From Deltaproteobacteria bacterium HGW-Deltaproteobacteria-19 (lineage in GTDB: Bacteria > Desulfobacterota > Syntrophia > Syntrophales > PHBD01): a stretch of DNA of 64,000 bases. This document shows, one piece after another, positions 9,142 through 16,011 of the stretch. Under the pieces are notes generated by a model. It was not told the DNA's origin. It saw only the letters and a list, made by a program, of their open reading frames with translations, and made no database searches. The stretch's first letter is position 1. The number at the start of each line of letters is the position of its first letter. Location of the stretch: positions 60,434-124,433 of the forward strand of contig PHBD01000004.1 in NCBI GenBank assembly GCA_002841865.1, given 5' to 3'. The position numbers and the translations under genes were made by a program.

Positions 9142-9180
9142 AAAAAAAATCCGTTACCAGGGCTGGGCCTGATAACGGAT
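9142..9180 (-). terminator. Attenuator (intrinsic terminator) in the cimA leader
   Basis: On the minus strand an outer 8-bp stem (9173-9180 with 9149-9156) plus an inner CAGG/CCTG pairing (9168-9171 with 9158-9161) is followed directly by eight U residues (9142-9149). It ends 15 nt before the cimA start codon, so it must be bypassed to express the gene. The 9-nt stretch at 9166-9174 in its 5' half is perfectly complementary to 9220-9228 in the leader-peptide region, giving a mutually exclusive antiterminator. Confidence 0.88.
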
Positions 9181-9210
9181 GGTTGTTTCGCTCTTCGATG
9201 TCCGGCGGGA

Positions 9211-9291
9211 CTATCCCCCTATCAGGCCTCCTATGTCAGGAGTCCTAATTATGCCGTCGATAATGATGATGGTGGAAATCCGGCCGTTCAT
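9211..9291 (-). CDS. Isoleucine-rich leader peptide of the cimA attenuator
   Basis: A 26-codon ORF from ATG 9291 to TAG 9211, on the cimA strand, 39 nt after the -10 box. Nine of 26 residues are Ile, including four in a row at codons 8-11 and a pair at 14-15. There is a purine-rich AAGAGAGA ribosome site in front. As in the ilv and thr leaders of enterobacteria, ribosome stalling on Ile codons would mask the 5' arm of a hairpin (9238-9245 with 9225-9232) and free 9220-9228 to pair with the terminator's 5' arm. With Ile plentiful, the ribosome reaches the stop and the terminator forms. Confidence 0.87.
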   Translation of the reverse strand: MNGRISTIIIIDGIIRTPDIGGLIGG

Positions 9292-9336
9292 TCTCTCTTG
9301 CGCTCTTTCTGTCTTGATGGATCTTGTTGATGCCGC

Positions 9337-9365
9337 TCTATATTTGCTTTAGCCGGCCTTGTCAA
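9337..9365 (-). promoter_or_regulatory. Sigma-70 promoter of the cimA leader
   Basis: On the minus strand a perfect TTGACA -35 (9360-9365), a 17-bp spacer and TATAGA -10 (9337-9342). The -35 overlaps the 3' end of the preceding gene. Predicted transcription start is near 9330, about 40 nt before the leader-peptide ATG. Confidence 0.82.
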
Positions 9366-9657
9366 CGGGAATTTCGCCTTCCGTCAACCCCCGCAGGAGC
9401 TTTTCCGCCTCCGACAGCCCTTCCCGGAAGGCCTCGTCGAAAGCGGTCTCCCCGCAGCGGCAGGACAGGAACAGGGGGGTGTACAGGATCGCCCGGAAAT
9501 CCTCGACTGGCCGGCCGTTCTCCCCCCAGGCGGCGGTGAGCAGGCGATCTGTGGCCGCGTGCCACTCCCGGAACGCCTCCGTATAGGGAGACAGGGACCG
9601 TATGGCGTCGATCGCCAGGATCTGATTCGCAAGACTCCGGATAAACCGTTCCTCCAT
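9349..9657 (-). CDS. Hypothetical protein, end of fluoride-stress gene run
   Basis: A 102-residue protein that I do not recognise. It is predicted soluble and mostly helical (MEERFIRSLANQILAIDAIR at the start), with a single Cys pair in LSCRCGETAFDEAF near residue 70. It starts 5 nt after the stop of the DUF1232 gene, so it is almost certainly co-transcribed with it. The 3' end carries the -35 box of the cimA promoter. No transmembrane segment or signal peptide is seen. Confidence 0.7.
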   Translation of the reverse strand: MEERFIRSLANQILAIDAIRSLSPYTEAFREWHAATDRLLTAAWGENGRPVEDFRAILYTPLFLSCRCGETAFDEAFREGLSEAEKLLRGLTEGEIPVDKAG

Positions 9658-9662
9658 GACGT

Positions 9663-10016
9663 TCACTCCCCGGAAGCGTCCGGGGCGCCGGGGACCGGCC
9701 CGGCATCCGAAGCGGTCCCGGACTGCTCCGTCGTCTCGCCGGCCTGACGGCGGCAGTCCTCCCACACGTCCGGTGGAATCATTTTCACGGCCAGCCAGAA
9801 CCCCGCAGGCACCAGGATCAGGTCGTCGAGCCACCCCAGGACGGGGATGAAATCGGGGATCAGGTCCACGGGACTGAGGGCATATCCGACCACCGCCGCC
9901 GCCAGGGCCTTGGCGTACCAGGGTACCCGGGGATCCGCCGCAGCCAGGCGCAATGCTCTGATAAGAGCTGTCATCCGACCGATCTTTTTGCGCAAATCCA
10001 AAAAGGATTTCCTCAT
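9663..10016 (-). CDS. DUF1232 / YkvA family small membrane protein
   Basis: A 117-residue protein with the DUF1232 signature [20 protein letters not shown] (about residues 46-65). Hydrophobic stretches flank it ([12 protein letters not shown] and [15 protein letters not shown]), so it is probably membrane-associated. The family has no assigned biochemical function. Its ATG overlaps the stop of the prenyltransferase-fold gene by 4 bp, which implies coupling. The C-terminal 25 residues are low-complexity and likely disordered. Confidence 0.85.
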   Translation of the reverse strand: MRKSFLDLRKKIGRMTALIRALRLAAADPRVPWYAKALAAAVVGYALSPVDLIPDFIPVLGWLDDLILVPAGFWLAVKMIPPDVWEDCRRQAGETTEQSGTASDAGPVPGAPDASGE

Positions 10017-10966
10017 CCTGAACGATCAGGCAGGTCCTGTCCGTGTTCCTTTCCGATGCCCGCCTGACGGAATCCACATATCACATCCCGTCCCCCGGCG
10101 CCCGGGAGAAGTGACCATGCCTCCACCGCCAGGTGCGTATACTCCAGGGTGGCGATGCCGTCATGGGTTGTCCGTGAGAACCCGCCGTTCCGAGTCTGGC
10201 AGGCCCTGATGAATTCCGCGCAACCGGCGGCATGACGCACCTCCCGGCCCAGGATCCGCGACAGGATAATCCCCGCATGGACATGTTCGAGGAACGACAA
10301 GGTCGTCCCGGGGAGGTCCACGAACCCGGAAACCCGGTCCTCGCAGGCGGCAAGAAAGCGGTCCACGCCCAGGCCGGCTAACGGATAATCAAGCTTTGAA
10401 AGCATTTGGACGGCTTGGCACGTCTCGAACAGGGTCGAACATGCATCACCAAAGCCCCCGTCCGCCTGCCGGTATCGGAGCAGAAATTCCACCACCGATT
10501 CCTTCTGCTGCACCGGCACGGGAAGGCCGCGTACATTCAGCAACTCCACGCCCGCCAGCATCTTGCCGAAGATGGATGTCACCTCCGCCGGAAGGCGATC
10601 CACGTCATAGGCCCGCAAATGCTGAAGAATATAAGCGGAGGGATCGGCCCTGGGCTCAATCCTGAGGATCGAGAGCCCCTTCAGGCAATAGCCCGCCTGG
10701 AAAATGCTCTCGTAAGACCCGTCGGGCGCCTGGCGGTCCAGAAGAAAAGCCGCCGTTTCCTCATCTCTCTCAAGCCGACCCAGCCACCGCAGAGAGGACA
10801 AGGCATGATACGTATCGGATCCGTTCGGCTCCTCCAGACGATAGAAACAGTATCCGCCGCCTTTGCAGCGCCTCTCCCGAACATAACGGACAATCAGATT
10901 TGCCCGGATGCCATCTCCCAACGAAAATATTGTATTGGGAATGCCATTTACCGGCAGGTCTTCCAT
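10013..10966 (-). CDS. Prenyltransferase / squalene-oxidase repeat (alpha/alpha-toroid) protein
   Basis: About 317 residues built of helical repeats with the glycine-aromatic turn typical of protein prenyltransferase beta and terpene cyclase toroids: [31 protein letters not shown] and [10 protein letters not shown] see no DXDD cyclase motif and no clear Asp-Cys-His zinc triad in order, so enzyme class is undecided; a binding role is possible. The start is placed at ATG 10966, sharing one base with the stop of the universal stress protein gene (TGATG); the frame is open to 10990. It overlaps the DUF1232 gene by 4 bp downstream, in the operon behind the second fluoride riboswitch. Confidence 0.78.
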   Translation of the reverse strand: MEDLPVNGIPNTIFSLGDGIRANLIVRYVRERRCKGGGYCFYRLEEPNGSDTYHALSSLRWLGRLERDEETAAFLLDRQAPDGSYESIFQAGYCLKGLSILRIEPRADPSAYILQHLRAYDVDRLPAEVTSIFGKMLAGVELLNVRGLPVPVQQKESVVEFLLRYRQADGGFGDACSTLFETCQAVQMLSKLDYPLAGLGVDRFLAACEDRVSGFVDLPGTTLSFLEHVHAGIILSRILGREVRHAAGCAEFIRACQTRNGGFSRTTHDGIATLEYTHLAVEAWSLLPGAGGRDVICGFRQAGIGKEHGQDLPDRSG

Positions 10967-11385
10967 CACTTGACGACCAGCACCGAGCACGGAGCCAGGC
11001 GGACAAGGCTCTGACAGGTGCTGCCCATGACCCGGTCATACAGTGCAGATCGGCCCATGAACCCGAGGACAAGGAGATCAAATTTGAATTTCTTCGTCAT
11101 TTCGATGATCGTTTTGACCTCGTGCCCGACAATGACATGAACGTGAAGGTCCACTCCGGCCTTCTGAGCCATTTCCCGTGCGCCAGCACCTATTTCGTTG
11201 AAATAGGCCTTGGAAGAAGCCTCCTCTTCCATCACTTCTCCGATGGTGCCCGCATAGTGGGGAACCTCCTGAACGCTTACAGAATGCAGTTCGGCTCCAT
11301 ACAGTCTTGCAATGTCCACAGCTTGCTTCAGCGCTTTGAACGCCCCTTCCGATCCATCCATCCCGTGCAGGATCTTTTTATACAT
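10966..11385 (-). CDS. Universal stress protein, UspA family
   Basis: A 139-residue single-domain Usp. It starts MYKKILHGMDGSEGAFKALK and ends with the nucleotide-binding signature GFMGRSALYDRVMGSTCQSL (G-x2-G-x9-GS), then CSVLVV, so it is likely an ATP-binding Usp. ATG 11385 is preferred over upstream codons because GGAGG lies 9 nt before it. It overlaps the antiporter gene by 8 bp. Usp genes and CPA2-type antiporters are both recorded in fluoride-riboswitch regulons, in agreement with the element upstream of this pair. Confidence 0.93.
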   Translation of the reverse strand: MYKKILHGMDGSEGAFKALKQAVDIARLYGAELHSVSVQEVPHYAGTIGEVMEEEASSKAYFNEIGAGAREMAQKAGVDLHVHVIVGHEVKTIIEMTKKFKFDLLVLGFMGRSALYDRVMGSTCQSLVRLAPCSVLVVK

Positions 11386-12526
11386 CGGTCTTTTCCTCCA
11401 AACCGTTCCAGGGGGGTTGAAACCATTTCTGTGCAACAAGGGTGGGAAGCAGGGCGCTTCCAATCACGGCTGCGACAAGGATTGTGTATTGCTCCCGACC
11501 GATAATCCCGTTATTCAAACCGAACAGGGAGGCGATCGTTCCAAACGTGAGACCGGTGCACATCATCAGGGTTGTATATATCCCCTCGCGGGGCTCAAAC
11601 CGGAATCTTCTGGTAAGCGGCCAGACACCGACGAACTTCGTCAGCATTTTCACGGCCAGGAAGATCAGGATCAGGACGAACGCGGACTGAACAACTGAAA
11701 ACTTGACGAGCGATCCGGCCTTCAGGAAATAGAAGGGCGTGAGGAACACGAAAGCACCGGCCCGCAGACGCCTGGCATGCTCTTTCTCTCTCAGAAAAAA
11801 GGGCGCCAGAACCATGCCGATCAGATAGGCCGGCAGAATCGCTTCACACTTGGCCAAGTCACCCAGCCCTCCCAGCAGAAAAAGCAGGACGAAAAGAAAC
11901 TTGATCCTCGGCTCGCTGACTCTATCCCCAACTCTGCGAAAGAAAAGGGGAAGAAATTTCGGGATCCCCCACATGGCCGCAGCGGTCGCAAGGATGAAAA
12001 CCACCAGCCAGACATCGTAATTGGCGAACAGTGCGCCGAGGACGATAACGGTTCCCAGGTCGTTGATGAAGCATGCCGCCAGGATGATTTTACCCAGTTC
12101 GGCCTGATTGAGCCCCGTTTCCACCATGACAGCATAGACAACCGCGACCGAGGTCGTGGACAGGGCAAGGCCGGCGATCTGCGACTGCGGCCAGGTCCAC
12201 CCGAGAACATAACGGCTGAAAAGAAGGACTCCGGCAAACGGAACGAGGAATCCTGCCGCTCCGATTCCCATGCTCGCCCCGAAATGTTTTCGGATCACCT
12301 GGGGGTCCACTTCCGCTCCAGCCAGAAACGTCAACATGATAGAGCCGACGCCCGCCAGGTAATTGACCCACGGAGTTGCACCGAGACCGACAAGATTTCC
12401 CGCGAAGAAACCGACAAAGATTTCGATGAGTGCAACAGAAACGGCCACCCGGATGGAGATGAGCGACGACAACAGGGCCAACCCCATCCACAACGCAGAG
12501 GTAAGCCAAGCGCTATCCACCGCCAT
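11378..12526 (-). CDS. Cation:proton antiporter, CPA2 (KefB/NapA-like) family
   Basis: A 382-residue membrane protein with about 12 hydrophobic helices and no C-terminal TrkA-N domain. It has the family features PQSQIAGLALSTTSVAVVYAV (discontinuous helix region) and CFINDLGTVIVLGALF, whose Asp is the expected ion-binding residue. It would exchange Na+ or K+ for H+ across the inner membrane. The start ATG 12526 follows AAGGAGC by 8 nt. A fluoride riboswitch aptamer ends 65 nt before it, and such antiporters are an established fluoride-riboswitch target class. It overlaps the usp gene by 8 bp. Confidence 0.92.
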   Translation of the reverse strand: MAVDSAWLTSALWMGLALLSSLISIRVAVSVALIEIFVGFFAGNLVGLGATPWVNYLAGVGSIMLTFLAGAEVDPQVIRKHFGASMGIGAAGFLVPFAGVLLFSRYVLGWTWPQSQIAGLALSTTSVAVVYAVMVETGLNQAELGKIILAACFINDLGTVIVLGALFANYDVWLVVFILATAAAMWGIPKFLPLFFRRVGDRVSEPRIKFLFVLLFLLGGLGDLAKCEAILPAYLIGMVLAPFFLREKEHARRLRAGAFVFLTPFYFLKAGSLVKFSVVQSAFVLILIFLAVKMLTKFVGVWPLTRRFRFEPREGIYTTLMMCTGLTFGTIASLFGLNNGIIGREQYTILVAAVIGSALLPTLVAQKWFQPPWNGLEEKTDV

Positions 12527-12550
12527 GATTGATGCTCCTTTCGCCTGTTT

Positions 12551-12590
12551 TAAAAAATCGGCCGCGCCCTTTTTCAAAAAAAAGCCCGGC
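12551..12590 (-). promoter_or_regulatory. Putative expression platform of the second fluoride riboswitch
   Basis: Two U-tracts follow the aptamer on the minus strand: eight U at 12576-12583 right after GCCGGGC, and six U at 12552-12557 after a small GGC-GCG-GCC hairpin flanked by A5/U5. Either may be a factor-independent stop, but no single strong stem is as clear as in the first riboswitch. The mechanism is therefore left open. Confidence 0.45.
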
Positions 12591-12591
12591 A

Positions 12592-12644
12592 GGCAGGAGT
12601 CATCAGCTGGTTGGGACAGCGGTTTCGGTGGACCCCATCACCCG
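12592..12644 (-). ncRNA. Fluoride riboswitch (crcB motif) upstream of the antiporter gene
   Basis: The minus strand reads GGTGATGGGGTCCACCGAAA then CCGCTG, a short loop, CAGCTGATGACTCCTGCC. All conserved blocks of the crcB/fluoride aptamer are present: GATGG, the CCACC strand closing the 5' GGTG stem, the AACC-GC linker, GCTGATGAC, and CTCC at the 3' end. GGGGTC pairs with GACTCC (one G-U) as the pseudoknot-forming stem. It lies between eno and the CPA2 antiporter, both known targets of this class. Confidence 0.93.
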
Positions 12645-12693
12645 GCACGGAAACAACCGCACCCTCCTTATGAATCTCTGCGGATTTCCGTTG

Positions 12694-13992
12694 TCAGGTC
12701 TTACCTTTCGCGCCACCCTCTTTCAGCGGATTCTCAAAGATCGCCGCCTTCCCGAGCTCCGCTTCGATCTCCAGCAGGCGGTTGTACTTGGCGATCCGCT
12801 CGCTCCGGCAGACGGACCCCGTCTTGATCTGCCCTCCCCCCATGGCAACGGCGAAATCCGCCAGGAAGGTGTCCTCCGTCTCGCCGGACCGGTGGGAAAG
12901 TACATACCCCCAGCCGGCCTTCCGGCAGAGGGCAATGGCCTCCATCGTCTCCGTGATCGTACCGATCTGATTCAGTTTGATCAGGACCGCATTGGCCGTC
13001 TTCTCCTGAATGCCCCGCTGTACGAACTTCGGATTGGTGACGAAGATGTCGTCCCCTACGACCTGGATCCGGCTTCCCTGTTGCGCCGTCTGCTGCCGGA
13101 ATCCCTCCCAGTCCGTCTCCGCCAGGCCGTCCTCGATGGAAACGATGGGATACTTCCGGATCCATCGATCGTAGAAGTTGACCATGTCCTGGCTCGTCTT
13201 CTTTCCCTGTCCCGACTTCGAAAGTTTGTACATGCCGTCTTCATAAAAAGAGCTGGCCGCCGGATCCAGAGCGATGGCGATATCCTTGCCCGGCTTGTAG
13301 CCGGCCTTCCGGATGGCCTCGACGATCACGTCGCAGGCCTCGTCGTTGCTTTTCAAGTTCGGCGCGAAACCGCCCTCGTCGCCCACGTTGGTTGCGTATC
13401 CCTTCGTGGCAAGAATGCCTTTCAGGGCGTGAAACGTCTCAGCTCCGTAACGAAGGGCCTCCGCGAAGGATGGCGCACCTACCGGCATGATCATGAATTC
13501 CTGGAAGTCGACGCTGTTGTCGGCGTGTTTTCCTCCGTTGAGGATGTTCATCATCGGGACCGGCAGGCGCAATGCTCCGAAGCCCCCCATGTAGGCATAA
13601 AGGGGAAGTCCCGCGGCCATGGAGGCCGCCCTGGCAACGGCCATGGAGACGCTCAGGATGGCGTTGGCGCCCAGCTTCGCCTTGTTCGGGGTCCCGTCCA
13701 GGAGGATCATGAGTCGGTCGATCTCCGCCTGCTGGGTCGGGTCCATGTCGAGGAGAATCGGGGCGATGCGCTCCTTCACATGGGCGACTGCCTTGAGGAC
13801 TCCCTTGCCTCCATAACGGGTCCGGCCGCCGTCTCTGAGCTCGATGGCTTCGTTTTCACCGGTGGACGCACCCGAGGGGACGGAAGCGGACGCCGTGATT
13901 CCGCTGTTCAGGGTGACATAGGTCCGGATCGTCGGATTTCCCCGGGAATCGAGGATCTCCATGGCATTGATCGCTTTGATTTTCTGGTTCAT
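12694..13992 (-). CDS. eno: Enolase
   Basis: Interconverts 2-phosphoglycerate and PEP in glycolysis and gluconeogenesis. The 432-residue product has family-standard length. It has the N-terminal [13 protein letters not shown] and [18 protein letters not shown], a metal-ligand region ending in [14 protein letters not shown] and [12 protein letters not shown], and the signature [18 protein letters not shown] followed by [20 protein letters not shown]. Enolase is strongly inhibited by fluoride plus phosphate, and eno is a recurrent gene behind fluoride riboswitches. It starts 39 bp after the dynamin-like gene that follows the first riboswitch. Confidence 0.98.
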   Translation of the reverse strand: MNQKIKAINAMEILDSRGNPTIRTYVTLNSGITASASVPSGASTGENEAIELRDGGRTRYGGKGVLKAVAHVKERIAPILLDMDPTQQAEIDRLMILLDGTPNKAKLGANAILSVSMAVARAASMAAGLPLYAYMGGFGALRLPVPMMNILNGGKHADNSVDFQEFMIMPVGAPSFAEALRYGAETFHALKGILATKGYATNVGDEGGFAPNLKSNDEACDVIVEAIRKAGYKPGKDIAIALDPAASSFYEDGMYKLSKSGQGKKTSQDMVNFYDRWIRKYPIVSIEDGLAETDWEGFRQQTAQQGSRIQVVGDDIFVTNPKFVQRGIQEKTANAVLIKLNQIGTITETMEAIALCRKAGWGYVLSHRSGETEDTFLADFAVAMGGGQIKTGSVCRSERIAKYNRLLEIEAELGKAAIFENPLKEGGAKGKT

Positions 13993-14031
13993 GGCATTTT
14001 CTCCGTTCGTAAAAAGGAGGAGCCCGCGGCT

Positions 14032-15699
14032 TCAGGACACGGCTTCCATTCCTCTGTTAATGGTATCCATGAGATCTTGGATTGTTTTTGTCTGGCCCTC
14101 TGTCCGGGACAGAACACCCTCGATCGTATCAATCTCCTCGCGGATGTAGCGGGACGCCTGCTTCCGCATGTCCTCAATGGCCCGGTTGATCCGCTCCTCC
14201 CAGGAGTTGGAAAGGCGGGAGAAGTTCACCTCCACCTGGTGAGGAATCTGATCCACAAAGTGGCGCTCGAAGACGCCGCGGAACAGGGCCATGGGAATGA
14301 GGAACCACAGGAGGTCGAAATGGAACTGGAAGATCTGGCCGATCTGGATATCCGGCCGGCTGGGCTCTTCCACCTCGACGCTCCAGTCCGCACCGGCCAT
14401 CCGGACGCCGAGAATCCGCTCGATGTTGCCCTCCAGGACGGCCCGGAAGGATTTCAGGTACCGATCCAGGGCGGATTGCGCCCTCAGGAGGGTTCCATAG
14501 AAGTGCCTGTGCTCCCGCTGGGATATCCCGTCGAGCTCTTCCGCAAGGACCTCGCGAAGCCACTCCTCGAATCGCCGGGAAAGCCTCCAGAGGTTCCCCT
14601 CCCAGGCGACCATGTCCCCCTTCAGGGCCGCGGTGAGCTTCTCTCTCAGAGGCTTCTTGAACCGGTTCAGGTACTGGTCGATGTTGACCCGGGTGTGGCG
14701 GCAGGTCTCCCGGGTCATGATCATCAATTCTTCATTGATTTCGGTTATGTTGGCCTTTTCACCCAGGATCCGGTCGCGGAGGGCCTGACGATCTTCATCC
14801 GCCCGGAGGGAGGTCTGGAGGGCAATATCCAGGTAACTCCGGCAGTTCCGCGCCAGAGACTGGATCTTGTACTGAAGGATCCGGCCGAACTCTGCGTCCC
14901 GGTTCCGCGCCAGAGGACGAAAGATCTCCGTCTCGATGCGGTGTTGAAAGAGTTCCGTGTCCGTACGGTTGGAGAAGAGATAGATAGGAAACTCGCGATT
15001 AAGCTCCCTTTTCAGGGTCTCCTGGAAAAAACGGACCACCTCGTCCTGTTGCGCCTGTAAAAGGAGGTCTGCCTTCGTCAGCAGGAGAACAATCCGTGGC
15101 GTATACCGGAGGAGTTCCCGGATGAGTGCCAGGTCGTGCTCCGAGAGGGGCCGGTCGGCACTGATGGCCAGGAGCGCCGCCCCCACCTCGGGAAGCCAGT
15201 TTTCGGAGGTCTCCATGTGGTACTTGAAGACGCTCCCCAGGCCCGGCGTGTCCACCAGTCGAAGCCCCGCGTACTCCTCCAGCGTGGGGAGTTCAATATC
15301 CACCACCGCAACATTCTTGTCATTGTTCGGGTTCTTCGCCTCCGAGGTGTACTCTTCCAGCCTCTCCAGGCTGATTTTCTCCCGGATTCCGTCGAAATGT
15401 GTCACGACGGCCCCCTCCCCGGGGCCGTGCGAAATGCGCGTGATGACCGTCGTCACGGGGATTACGCCCACGGGCAGGAGCGTCCGGCCGATGAAATGGT
15501 TCAGGAACGAGCTCTTGCCGGCCTTGAACTGGCCGAGGACAGCCACGTCAATGAGAGGGGTCTTCGCGGCGAGGTTCTCACAGACCTCCAGGGGACGCTG
15601 CAGGGAGACCAGGTGAAAACGAGAGACGGCGTCTCGGATGGGACCGAGGATCTCCAGGAACCGGGACTGAAGAGCGGAATCCGTTTCAACAGAAGGCAT
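14032..15699 (-). CDS. Dynamin-like GTPase
   Basis: A 555-residue bacterial dynamin-family protein, a large GTPase that remodels or repairs membranes. The G1 P-loop is GQFKAGKS (56-63), the G2 threonines lie in PVTTVIT (81-87), G3 is DTPG (150-153) and G4 is TKAD (208-211). Long helical regions follow, with a hydrophobic patch (about 459-481, DLLWFLIPMALFRGVF) that could be a membrane paddle, then a coiled C-terminal helix. ATG 15699 is chosen because GGAGGAG precedes it by 8 nt; that site lies inside the 3' arm of the riboswitch terminator. It is the first gene behind fluoride riboswitch 1 and is followed by eno. Confidence 0.9.
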   Translation of the reverse strand: MPSVETDSALQSRFLEILGPIRDAVSRFHLVSLQRPLEVCENLAAKTPLIDVAVLGQFKAGKSSFLNHFIGRTLLPVGVIPVTTVITRISHGPGEGAVVTHFDGIREKISLERLEEYTSEAKNPNNDKNVAVVDIELPTLEEYAGLRLVDTPGLGSVFKYHMETSENWLPEVGAALLAISADRPLSEHDLALIRELLRYTPRIVLLLTKADLLLQAQQDEVVRFFQETLKRELNREFPIYLFSNRTDTELFQHRIETEIFRPLARNRDAEFGRILQYKIQSLARNCRSYLDIALQTSLRADEDRQALRDRILGEKANITEINEELMIMTRETCRHTRVNIDQYLNRFKKPLREKLTAALKGDMVAWEGNLWRLSRRFEEWLREVLAEELDGISQREHRHFYGTLLRAQSALDRYLKSFRAVLEGNIERILGVRMAGADWSVEVEEPSRPDIQIGQIFQFHFDLLWFLIPMALFRGVFERHFVDQIPHQVEVNFSRLSNSWEERINRAIEDMRKQASRYIREEIDTIEGVLSRTEGQTKTIQDLMDTINRGMEAVS

Positions 15700-15736
15700 A
15701 AAAAAAGCTCCTCCAGGGGTCAAGTCCTGCAGGAGC
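15700..15736 (-). terminator. Terminator of fluoride riboswitch 1 expression platform
   Basis: On the minus strand an 11-position stem with one mismatch (15726-15736 with 15707-15717) closes an 8-nt loop and runs straight into seven U (15700-15706) and then the ATG of the dynamin-like gene. Its 3' arm includes the ribosome site GGAGGAG, so the hairpin can block both transcription and translation. The segment 15729-15735 can instead pair with 15742-15748 (perfect 7 bp). Confidence 0.85.
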
Positions 15737-15765
15737 ATCTTCTCCTGCCTGGACGTATCGTTCTT

Positions 15766-15815
15766 GCAGGAGTCATTAGCCCCGGGGGCGGTTTTTGGTG
15801 AACTCCATCACCGGG
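15766..15815 (-). ncRNA. Fluoride riboswitch (crcB motif) upstream of the dynamin-like GTPase and enolase genes
   Basis: The minus strand reads GGTGATGGAGTTCACC, AAAAACCGCC, a short loop, GGGGCTAATGACTCCTGC. This contains every conserved block of the fluoride aptamer in order: the 5' stem GGTG/CACC with GATGG inside, AAC-GCC, GGCTAATGAC and CTCC. GGAGT pairs with ACTCC to form the closing stem of the pseudoknotted core. The 3' segment 15766-15772 is also fully complementary to 15742-15748, so ligand state can redirect the downstream folds. Confidence 0.95.
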
Positions 15816-15820
15816 TTCAC

Positions 15821-15849
15821 CTTTAAGCGAAGGCACGCTGCCTTGTCAA
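15821..15849 (-). promoter_or_regulatory. Promoter of the fluoride-riboswitch transcript
   Basis: Minus-strand TTGACA (15844-15849), 17-bp spacer and TTAAAG (15821-15826). Transcription would begin near 15814, exactly at the 5' edge of the aptamer, which supports the assignment despite the weak -10. Confidence 0.65.
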
Positions 15850-16011
15850 GGAGGACCTGGGGACAGACAGGCCCATCGACAAAGAAAACAAATTTGTAAC
15901 TACGTCCTTTTCCGCATGATTTGGACACTGCGCGACGGCGAATCCGTTGCGTTGGAAGCGGCCTTTCTGATATGGAAGAACCCTGCTTCAGGAAGACCAA
16001 CGGGAGAGACC
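15850..16011. other. Divergent intergenic region between riboswitch 1 and purL
   Basis: Together with the riboswitch and terminator this completes the 312-bp gap between the dynamin-like gene and purL. The purL-proximal part must hold the plus-strand promoter; only weak candidates are visible (TTGCGT near 15946 with ATATGG 17 bp on). An ORF remains open upstream of the purL start but lacks a ribosome site. No repeat or RNA gene is seen. Confidence 0.4.

Noticed and set aside
9349..10077. Single 242-codon minus-strand frame spanning the DUF1232 region
   Set aside because: Its C-terminal part is the real 102-residue protein starting at 9657; the upstream part is out of frame with the well-supported DUF1232 gene and has no start signal.
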